Shown here: piece by piece, positions 7,822-14,018 of the stretch | How positions within the stretch are numbered: the first letter of the stretch is position 1 | How the letters are laid out: the number at the start of each line of letters is the position of its first letter | Source: Usnea hakonensis | Lineage: Eukaryota > Ascomycota > Lecanoromycetes > Lecanorales > Parmeliaceae | Length of the DNA: 14,018 nt | Assembly: GCA_013423325.1 (NCBI GenBank) | Contig: BLJB01000239.1 | Coordinates: forward strand, 1-14,018 | Reading direction: 5' to 3' | Notes under the pieces: model-generated | Told to the model about the DNA's origin: nothing | What the model saw: only the letters and a program-made list of their open reading frames with translations | Database searches by the model: none | Position numbers and translations under genes: made by a program

Positions 7822-9747
7822 TCACCGCAATCTAAATGTTGTGAGTTGTCCTCGGGATGTAGGTTCCTGGAAAGGGGTGACGCGCCAAACATCTGATCAG
7901 TCAAATTCGTGAGTTGTGGCCAGAGTACCCACCAATGTCCAGTGAATCTCATCTGCCTTACGCAATACAAACAATGACGTACTGGACAGCAGCAAGCAGA
8001 TAATATCACCCTCTTGTACCGCTAAAGAATCGGTCAGGATATGGGCATTATCGGTTACGGACATTGTGCGACCCGCACTGTTTCTGCATATCTTTTGGCC
8101 CATAGCGCAATGAGCACATGTGACGTCTTCCGCTGGTTTGCAAGTATGCTCGCAAAGCTTACAAATATCTTGGCTTTGTTGCTCTGCCTGCTCGCTCGAT
8201 GGGAAGCATTGCATCCATTCTTCGTAATCGCTAATAATGTCTCTGTAATTAGCTAGGTCGCGGAGATCAGGTTCCCATGAAAGACAAAACTCATGAAATT
8301 CGACTGCTGGAAAACAAAATTCTGGTAGTGACAGTAGCCAACTTCCCTCCGTTGCATTTGATGTACAGAGGTCATAGATCAGTAATTCTTTGACTTCAAC
8401 AAAACGATCTTCGATAAGTCGCTTCCTCTGACCTGCCCTCGACCAAGCCAACTCAATGAGTTCCATTAGACGCAATTCCCACACTCTCACATGGGTCTTG
8501 ATAGACTTGACTCGGGCCACAAAGTCGTCTGACGCGATACAGTCTAAATCAGGGATTTGGTCCGCAGCTTGCACTCGGTCAATGACAAAGCCGTGTACAA
8601 GCAACGTCAAACGCTCCTGATACCTTGGGAGACTCTCAACTGGGGGCTCAGAATGCGGGTAATCTTCTGCGGCTTCGAATGGGAACAGCCGGTCGGAGCC
8701 TTGATGTCTGGGCTTTGCGAGGCCCTCTAGATTAACATTGATAGCGGTCCAGTCTGGGACCCAAGATGGACAATTCATAGCTCTGCAAACGGAAGCGTAT
8801 TGTAGCGGCTGCACCGATTCGCGCAGAAAGTTCATTGTGAGTCGGATAAGGATCAAGCGATCAGGCACTTCATCCGAGTAGTCTGGAGTAACATACGAGC
8901 GTGCTTCAGCCGTTGCAAGCCCTAGTAGTGCAAAAATTCTGTCTCGCCATACAGTTGCTTGGAAGCCACGAGTCGAAAAGATCAAGGATTGGAGAGACAA
9001 GCCACTAGCCTCTACCTGGTTCTTATGGACATACCAATTTGAGAGAATTTCATTGAAAGGGCTCTCAAAAGGTGAACTGGGCTGGTCGGAATTTTTTCCC
9101 ACTCGAGACTCTCCCAGAATTTTCACAAAATTCAAAATGTCCACTCGCTTCTCTCCGCACTGAACAATGACTCTTTGCGACATGAGTGCTTCTTGAACAA
9201 CCCAGATCCGTGTCCACCATGTTCTTTGCATCAGTTCATCAACGGCTCGCCAACAAGTGGATTCCATTTTGCTGTCATCGTCCGGCTGGTCCAAGGTCAC
9301 CTGTTGCAGTGATGCCATGAAATCCATAGCCACGTCGCTGTCGGCAGACTTCTCGCCCAGCCATACTATTGTCCTTGTAGCACTGGCAAAGATGTCGCCC
9401 ATCATACTCACCTGGACGGCTTTTTCCTCGAAATCACCCTGATTGATACAGATAGCGTCAACCCACATGTTCCTCGGACGAGTAGGTCCACGAATACGAC
9501 GAAGAGCCATGCTCAGATTCTCTGTGATGTAAAGAGGTGCACCGCCAATGCTGATGTTATGTTCGCCGACCGATCCTGACCAAGTGTAAGATAGAGCCGT
9601 GTAATGCAGATCGTCGTAGTCCAAACTCTCTACTATCAGCTCCCCGCGCAGGACATCGTCTCCTGTACCGGGAGCTAGGATTAGAATACGGATCTCTCGC
9701 CTCTCCGTGGCCAGTGGGGCTTGAGAGTAGACAGCTTCTGTGCTCAT
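7822..9747 (-). CDS. HET-domain (heterokaryon incompatibility) protein
   Basis: From ATG 9747 one frame gives 616 residues ending at 7897. The HET domain (PF06985-type) covers about 48-190: HYTALSYTW at 49-56, MWVDAICINQ near 95-103, VQVSMMGDIFASATRTIVWL at 111-130, and RTWWTRIWVVQEALM at 175-189. Later family landmarks are WRDRIFALLGLA (267-278) and CPSWVPDW (326-333). The C-terminal part has a Cys cluster (529, 532, 536, 544, 547, 554) before VQEGDIICLLLSS and LFVLRK, the usual closing module. Without splicing it ends LVGTLATTHEFD. Removing a 36-base GTAC...CAG interval (7928-7893) gives a 629-residue protein ending in GQLTTFRLR at 7822, and xFRLR-like ends are common in HET proteins. I include that end but hold it at about 0.4. 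HET proteins trigger cell death after non-self recognition, usually with a partner; none is intact nearby. Confidence 0.85.
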
Positions 9748-10445
9748 AGCTGTGGTGGGAAGGCGGACGGCCGTACGCTCTCAATGCGAGTAATGCAACA
9801 AATAGGCAAAGTGTTGCCTGGTCCTCGATCCCCAACGATGATTGTAAATGATAAATTCTTACCAACAAGACCCTCATCATGGCCGCCAACTAGCGGCAGC
9901 AGCAAGCTAAAACCTAGAGCTAGTCTGCCGGTATAGGTGAATACTGAGCCACACACAATACTACAGAAGAGGCAAAACGTAAGATTTAGATAATTATTCT
10001 ACACCAGGCACTCAAAGTCGATAGAGAGAATCAATTCGGCTTGCACTCTCCAATGCATATTTGTGTTGTTCTTCATTTGTAAGTAGTGGGGGCGTCATGG
10101 AAGTGGGAAAGAAGGAGCCAAAGAATAGGATGAGAAATAGAGGCATCAGAAAGGTGGGATTGGAAATCAAGATGGCGCAATTCTGAGTGATTTGAAATTG
10201 GGATTCAGAAGAGCGAACCACAGCGCGAACACCCTGAACCCGCCTAAATGGATCACCAATAAGATGCCCTACGCCTACGGTAAGGTACCTAAGATATGTA
10301 CCCGACCGAGCCCCAACATCAGTCATCAAAAGCCTCCAACATCGCAGGACTTTACGATCCAACGTGACAAGGACCAGAGGATGCGATAGACTTATCACTT
10401 TCTGCAAATTCAACGATTGCTTCAATTTGTCCAGGGTCTGACCAA
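9748..10445. other. Upstream region of the HET gene
   Basis: This should contain the HET promoter and 5' untranslated region. A 146-codon minus-strand frame (10452-10012) exists, but it has no recognisable motif and partly overlaps the relic to the right, so I do not call it a gene. No clear TATA box or operator could be assigned. Confidence 0.45.
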
Positions 10446-10703
10446 CTAGCAAAGGAGTCGAAGGGTAGTAACAGTGGTAGCAAGAGTGGTAGGAAAGGTG
10501 CGAAGAAGTAGGAGTAACAGTGGGCTTGACTTCAAAAATAGCTTCACTGCATCAATGTTCAATTGCACCGTTTGCTGTTTGTCTTTGTCCTCATCCTCGG
10601 AATCGCTTGAGGCATCGCTCCCACCATCAGAGTGGATTCGATTGGGTGTATTATAGGCATCGGCTCCAGGCTCTATCGGAACGGTGCACTTTCTTGGCGC
10701 CTT
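10446..10703 (-). pseudogene. Acidic coding relic
   Basis: An 86-codon frame without ATG runs from a TAA (10706-10704) to TAG 10448-10446. It reads KAPRKCTVPIEPGADAYNTP, then the acidic stretch SDGGSDASSDSEDEDKDK, then VQLNIDAVKLFLKSSP, after which it turns into a leucine/threonine-rich run. An acidic patch followed by an N-x-D/E-A-V-K-x-F-L-x-S-S motif recurs in fungal hypothetical proteins, where the motif is usually followed by AF rather than LLLLL. I infer a frameshift or loss after the serines. The family's function is unknown to me. Confidence 0.4.
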
Positions 10704-10978
10704 TTACAAGGCCATGGGCTGAGGCCTTGAAGCGAATAGGGAAGAGGTTTTTATTTGCGTGGTGAAAGCGAGGCCGGGGAAACCAGCTACCGAATTTGCT
10801 CAAGCTCTCCACACAAAAGCTCTATTGAATGACAAGCATCGCCCCTATCATGATTCTCAGCAACTGTTAGGACTGCAACCAGATCAAGTCAATGGTGGTA
10901 TGTAACGAGGATTCAATTAATAGGGGGCAAATCTATACACAGTGGTGAAAGCTATTTGTAGGCCGCAGTGACCTTTTA

Positions 10979-11157
10979 GCTTATGCAAGTGTATCTGGAA
11001 TCCTTGGCAGAGACAAATTTTTTCCCCACCCAAATTACATGCGAATCATGAATTCGTCACTACCACTACCATTACCACTACCACTACCATTACTGCTCGC
11101 AATTGAAGCCGTGTATACCTCGCTTAGCCGATTACCTGGTGTTTCGGCCTACCCGCA
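10979..11157 (+). repeat. Left terminal inverted repeat
   Basis: About 179 bases match the reverse complement of 11681-11862 with a few substitutions and small indels; the first 35 bases are identical. The arm has an internal subrepeat of ACTACC/ATTACC units at about 11059-11093, followed by a conserved AATTGAAGCCGTGTATACCT block. It ends immediately before the ATG at 11158, so it probably supplies the promoter and leader of the plus-strand ORF. Confidence 0.88.
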
Positions 11158-11499
11158 ATGAGCAACATCGCTATCAATGCAGGCAACAGCCTTCCCCCCT
11201 CCATGCGCTCACGAATCGTTCGCTACCTCCTCCTTCATTGGAGGCCTGATACAATCGCCCAAGAGGTGCACTGTGGTAGGAGTACTGTCTATGACATTCA
11301 GACCAATCTCTTTATGTATGGCTCTCCCTTTCGTCCTCCTCTCGTTGCTGGCGATCTCTTGCCCGTTGCGCTGCAGCAGCCTGTCGCTGTAGATATTCAG
11401 CCCACTCCTTACGTTGCTTCGGAGTGCTTCGACCAGGCGTTTTTCCTGGGGCCGGTGGAACCGTATCCTTGTTGCGCTCCTGATCCTCATCCACCTTAG
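11158..11499 (+). CDS. Transposase N-terminal helix-turn-helix fragment
   Basis: Of 113 codons, the first 60 or so look genuine: SLPPSMRSRIVRYLLLHWRP then DTIAQEVHCGRSTVYDIQTN and LFMYGSPFRPPL. A helix, turn and recognition helix with C-x-R-S-T-V-Y-x-I-Q-x-N-L is the DNA-binding head of fungal Tc1-like DDE transposases, where it contacts the terminal inverted repeat. After about residue 60 the frame runs antisense through the opposing ORF and loses all resemblance. No DDE domain follows, so this product cannot catalyse transposition. It could still bind element ends and act as a repressor if expressed. Confidence 0.6.
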   Translation: MSNIAINAGNSLPPSMRSRIVRYLLLHWRPDTIAQEVHCGRSTVYDIQTNLFMYGSPFRPPLVAGDLLPVALQQPVAVDIQPTPYVASECFDQAFFLGPVEPYPCCAPDPHPP

Positions 11500-11680
11500 C
11501 ACGAGCACTAAGCTTCCTCCGCCTCTTGGTACCTTCTGGTAGGAGATCCGAGGGAGCATAGGGAGGACGAGACTGAAGAGGAAGACGTGGAGGCGATGGG
11601 GATGGTTCCCGACGTCTGGTAGGGAGTGGGAGCGGTGGCGGCGACGAGGGGGGTCCCTGGGCACGTCGGCGAGGAGGCAT
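11312..11680 (-). CDS. Unrecognised basic, Pro-rich protein inside the element
   Basis: The frame gives 122 residues from ATG 11680, the codon at the inner edge of the right inverted repeat; the upstream in-frame ATG at 11722 lies within the repeat. The N-terminal half is Pro/Arg/Ser-rich (MPPRRRAQGPPSSPPPLP). A basic patch, GTKRRRKLSARAK, could be a nuclear signal. The C-terminal third is a charged helix or coiled coil (KQRKEWAEYLQRQAAAAQR). The last 63 codons overlap the plus-strand ORF. I know no family for it. It may be a second element gene or the remnant of a longer one, or its openness could be due to biased composition. Confidence 0.4.
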   Translation of the reverse strand: MPPRRRAQGPPSSPPPLPLPTRRREPSPSPPRLPLQSRPPYAPSDLLPEGTKRRRKLSARAKVDEDQERNKDTVPPAPGKTPGRSTPKQRKEWAEYLQRQAAAAQRARDRQQREEDERESHT

Positions 11681-11862
11681 TGTGGGCGAAACACCAGGTA
11701 ATCGGCTAAGCGAGGTATACACGGCTTCAATTGCGAGCTGTAATAGTAGTGGCTGGTGGTAGTGGTAATGGTAGTGGTAGAGACGAATTCATGATTCGCA
11801 TGTAATTTGGGTGGGGAAAATTTTTTTTCTCTGCCAAGGATTCCAGATACACTTGCATAAGC
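11681..11862 (-). repeat. Right terminal inverted repeat
   Basis: Inverted partner of 10979-11157. Differences from the left arm include a run of Ts at about 11819-11828, a short rearranged stretch in the ACTACC-type subrepeat, and a few bases missing near the inner edge. The repeat ends just before the ATG (read on the minus strand) of the basic ORF at 11680, mirroring the left arm. Confidence 0.88.
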
Positions 11863-11864
11863 TA

Positions 11865-12491
11865 ATTGCCAAGACACGCCAGGCCCAAATAGGTCGCTAA
11901 GCGTGTGTTCACGACCATAGAAGTTGTCACACTCGTAACAGCAACTACGTAACCTTTAGATTGAATTCAGTGTTTTTTTGACGCCAAACATTCCCAAGTT
12001 CCGACAGCCTATCCTTTCAAATGAATGACGCGCCTTCTTCGCGGAGCCATCTCCGATTGAACCAAAAAAAAAGGAAAAGGAAAAGGATTGGGATCGGTGC
12101 AGCCACTTGTTATTGGGAGAGAGAACTCCCATGGACTTCACAACTACATACCTCTACCCGAGCTTAGGACGGGTATCAAGGCACAAAGGTAATCGAGACG
12201 GAGTGATCGGCAAAAGTTTGTACTTCCACAATTCATATTATGTCATAAATAGGCCAACGCCAGCAGAATCTGCTCATCATAGGTTGGTGACCGACTCTAA
12301 TATAGGAATTTTTCTATGATAAGCCTTGGCCAACATTCGGACGTATACACTCTCTTGACAATGTTCAAATCCATCCTTTAATCCTTCGCGAGCCCATACC
12401 ATGGTCTCTTGCACCAAACGAACACCTTCCGAGGCCCGTCCTGCTCTTCGTCAATGCGAGCGTCCATGTTCAGGTCGAGCAGGAGACGTGA
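11865..12491. other. Intergenic, no gene recognised
   Basis: Frames are short and without motifs. The stretch includes an A-rich tract noted separately. The 69-codon plus frame at 12401-12610 crosses the TPR relic in a different frame and is not supported. Confidence 0.45.
12064..12086 (+). repeat. A-rich GGAAAA microsatellite
   Basis: A run of nine or so adenines passes into GGAAAA units (ACC-A(n)-GGAAAAGGAAAAGG). It is a simple purine-strand tract with no evident function. Confidence 0.6.
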
Positions 12492-12572
12492 GTCAACAAT
12501 CTAGGAATTCTGTACAGGAATCAAGGCAAGATGAAAGAAGCCGAAGACATGTACCTACCGGCATTGGCAGGA
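12492..12572 (+). pseudogene. Kinesin-light-chain-type TPR repeat relic
   Basis: Twenty-seven codons in one frame read VNNLGILYRNQGKMKEAEDM then YLPALAG, matching one full tetratricopeptide unit of the fungal NLR type (NNLGxLYxxQGKxxEAExMYxRALAG). A TGA (12489-12491) stands where the threonine or another residue before VNNLG is expected. After ALAG the frame reads into the GGGAT-rich block and loses similarity. Such repeats normally occur in tandem at the C-terminus of NB-ARC/TPR receptors. A single unit means it is a fragment. The motif match is strong despite the length. Confidence 0.65.
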
Positions 12573-12587
12573 TTATGGTCGGAAAAA

Positions 12588-12738
12588 TATGGGATAGTGT
12601 GGGATATTGAGATTTTTGCCATACCATGGGATGGGATGGTATGAGGCCTCTGACTCCCATCCCACTGTGGGTTGGTATGGGATTTTACTGGTATCGTCCT
12701 ATGGGACAGGGGATCTCTGGGATATCCCATGGGATGTG
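12588..12738. repeat. GGGAT/ATCCC-rich palindromic block
   Basis: About 150 bases hold around ten copies of GGGAT or its complement in both orientations, usually as TGGGAT. There is a perfect hairpin at 12620-12643 (CATACCAT, 8-base loop, ATGGTATG) and a perfect 12-base palindrome, ATCCCATGGGAT, at 12724-12735. An imperfect stem joins TCCCATCCCA (about 12655) with TGGGTTGGTATGGGA. No coding frame is credible. It separates the TPR and patatin relics. Confidence 0.7.
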
Positions 12739-12936
12739 GCTAAATGTGGCTGAAATGTGACTGAATATGACTAGGAAATATTAATTCTAGCCATCATTCT
12801 AGTTGTTAGTAATTCTAATAAGTGTATTCAATACAACATAACCGCTTCAATGCTCGCTCCAATACGATTGTAGCCCTCAGTCTCGATGCTTTCTCTTGGT
12901 ATGTCTTCCCTTTTGACCAATTTTCAAGAGTTTTAG

Positions 12937-13119
12937 CTGACTGCGCCCTTGGAAGATGGAGGGAAAATCTATGGCTTATCGTCTCTCTTCGTCCTGCAGA
13001 ACATTATGGAGAAGACTCGGTTCATCCACGATCTGAGTATCGAACATTTATCGTGTGACTATTTTGATATGATTTGTGGCACCAGCACTGGAGGGTCCCA
13101 TTTCAGATACCACTCCTAA
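12937..13119 (+). pseudogene. Patatin-like phospholipase N-terminal relic
   Basis: After a TAG (12934-12936) the frame reads PLEDGGKIYGLSSLFVLQNI, then MEKTRFIHDLS, then CDYFDMICGTSTGG before ending at TAA 13117. Patatin-like phospholipases have the oxyanion loop DGGGxRG and, about 40 residues on, the nucleophile elbow GTSTGG with the catalytic serine. Both occur in the right order and spacing. The elbow is intact (13078-13095), but the loop is degenerate (DGGKIYG). The catalytic Asp region (DGA/G) is absent. Upstream, VALSLD (about 12871-12888) looks like the strand that normally runs straight into DGGG, now separated by about 65 bases. Patatin domains are common N-terminal effectors of fungal NLRs, but no NLR module follows in frame. 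Confidence 0.65.
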
Positions 13120-13600
13120 GCTTGCGAATATGTTACCAAGGGACCATGTGAACCAAGACGATCAAGTTTGTCAACCGTCGTTAACCGCCAGGACAACTCT
13201 TGACTCGAAGTCGCCACTGGAACATTTGAGATGGTGTCAAGAATCAAATCCATTGGCTGTATTCCAGACTTACGTTCCACTGCCGCCATGGATTCCGCGA
13301 AATATGGTCGCCTTATGATGCAGATGGTCATCGTCGATAGAAAGTTTTGGATGGCGACGCGCGTAGGGAGGTCGCAACACGGCTTTCGGTAGACAGGGGC
13401 GAATATTTGAAAATCTCACTGGCACTGAATAGCTTATTTCGAACAGCATCGCTGTCCAACTGTGAACAATGTCAATAACGCTGTCACAGGGTATTCCCCG
13501 CTTGCATCAGTCAGCATACCGGCTGTAAATCCTCAGGTAGGAATCTAAATTCATGAACCGCCACATAAGTCTAAGATTCATTGCATTTTGAGAAAACTCA
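13120..13600. other. Intergenic, upstream of the right-edge gene
   Basis: Minus and plus frames of 70-80 codons at 13076-13331 are mutual shadows without motifs. The right part should carry the promoter of the gene starting at 13601. I see no clear core-promoter element. Confidence 0.4.
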
Positions 13601-14018
13601 ATGCCCTGCAGTCGAAAGCGGCAGCTGTATATTGAAGCAGAGCCTACGACTGACTCTTCACCGCCGCCCATCGCTAAACGACGAAAGCTCGAGAAGCAGC
13701 AACGACACAGGACACCCAGCTGGTTTTGGGACAATTTGTCACGGCAGTGGCTAACTCCTCGCACTCTCCGAGAGTTTGATCGAAGAACAGAGTGGCCTGC
13801 TACCCCTTCACCGCCTGACCAGACTGGCAAGGAAGACATTGACCTTGCACAGCTCAAGCGCTTCGCAAGACACGGTGGACCAAGCCTTGGGCACCTGAGA
13901 GCTGTAAGTTCCATCCAACCCTTTTGAAATTGCCTTCTGACTGTATGCCAGTATCCAGAACCCGAAACCGCCGTTCCTTCCAATCGAACGATGTCGTCAA
14001 GTCAATCGGGCTCCCGGA
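13601..14018 (+). CDS. Nuclear-looking fungal protein, 5' end only
   Basis: Exon 1 (13601-13903) gives 101 codons from MPCSRKRQLYIEAEP. A bipartite-like basic signal AKRRKLEKQQRHR lies near residue 24-36, then FWDNLSRQWLTPRTLREFDR and DIDLAQLKRFARHGGPSLG. A textbook 48-base intron (13904-13951: GTAAGT, CTGAC branch, CCAG) joins in phase to exon 2, which reads YPEPETAVPSNRTMSSSQSG and continues beyond the window. Without splicing the frame stops at 13925. The FWDNLSxxWLTxxxLREFDRR and LKRFARHGGPxLxxLRxYPEP pattern is one I associate with an expanded fungal family whose C-terminal half has a PD-(D/E)XK-like core; that half is not visible here, so the function is not shown. Coding and splice signals look intact. 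Confidence 0.65.

Larger units (their letters stand above)
10977..11864. mobile_element. Tc1/mariner-like element with 180-bp inverted ends
   Basis: Two long, nearly identical inverted segments (10979-11157 and 11862-11681) enclose about 520 bases. The outermost bases are GCTTATGCAAGTGTATCTGG on the left and their complement on the right, each bordered by TA (10977-10978 and 11863-11864). This fits the TA target duplication of Tc1/mariner transposition. Inside are a helix-turn-helix ORF on the plus strand and a basic ORF on the minus strand, converging tail to tail. The first resembles the N-terminus of fungal Tc1-like transposases, but the DDE catalytic part is missing. The 884-bp unit is therefore a non-autonomous, internally deleted element. 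High arm similarity suggests a fairly recent insertion. Confidence 0.85.

Noticed and set aside
10012..10452. 146-codon minus-strand ORF upstream of the HET gene
   Set aside because: No motif, no splice pattern, and it overlaps the end of the acidic relic in a different frame.
11059..11093. Short ACTACC/ATTACC repeats as a CRISPR-like array
   Set aside because: The units are six bases, contiguous and without spacers, lie within the transposon arm, and the organism is a fungus.
11209..11877. 222-codon minus-strand ORF covering the right inverted repeat
   Set aside because: Its start lies just outside the element and it reads through the repeat arm in low-complexity Thr/Tyr runs. The ORF starting at 11680 in another frame fits the structure better.
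12401..12610. Plus-strand ORF with Arg/Ser-rich product
   Set aside because: The convincing TPR motif is in another frame over the same bases, so this one is a shadow.
12822..13058. 78-codon plus-strand ORF
   Set aside because: It overlaps the patatin relic in the wrong frame.
12492..13119. TPR and patatin relics as one receptor gene
   Set aside because: On the plus strand TPR comes before patatin, opposite to the order in known patatin/NB-ARC/TPR receptors, and they are separated by the GGGAT block.

Overview
The window looks like an accessory region of a filamentous ascomycete genome (Pezizomycotina). The reasons are short spliceosomal introns with GTAAGT/GTATGT-type donors and CTRAC-like branch points, a HET-domain gene, NACHT/NB-ARC/TPR (fungal NOD-like receptor) coding, a fungal Tc1/mariner-like element, and many broken gene pieces. 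All family names come from recognising residues by eye; no database search was run. The strain and species cannot be named from this sequence.

Layout. 340-1422 (-): a damaged gene of a fungal family with a PD-(D/E)XK-nuclease-like look, read in three exon blocks with an internal deletion and frame change. 1966-2103 (+): a short dehydrogenase relic. 2573-3547 (-): a well-preserved four-exon gene for a secreted, Cys-rich, Ser/Thr-rich, single-span membrane protein of 272 residues. 4232-4477 (-): a truncated F-box-like hypothetical gene. 4672-4902 (-): an NB-ARC relic directly after a truncated NACHT-type NLR gene (4916-5896, -), with further N-terminal NLR-like pieces up to 6263, interrupted by two undetermined bases. 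6529-7821 is largely silent. 7822-9747 (-): an apparently complete HET-domain gene. 10446-10703 (-): an acidic coding relic. 10977-11864: a DNA transposon with 180-bp inverted ends, TA target duplication and two convergent ORFs. 12492-12572 (+): a kinesin-light-chain-type TPR relic. 12588-12738: a GGGAT-rich block full of palindromes. 12937-13119 (+): a patatin-like phospholipase relic. 13601-14018 (+): the 5' end of a nuclear-looking fungal gene that runs off the window.

How the parts relate. HET proteins and NLRs with patatin, NACHT, NB-ARC and TPR modules are the classical parts of fungal allorecognition and regulated cell death. Here only the HET gene looks whole; the NLR parts are scattered, truncated and in mixed order, so this is best read as a turnover site for such genes rather than a working operon-like system. 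The most distinctive structure is the 10977-11864 element, in which each long inverted end stops just before the ATG of a different ORF, one an apparent transposase DNA-binding domain and the other an unrecognised basic protein.
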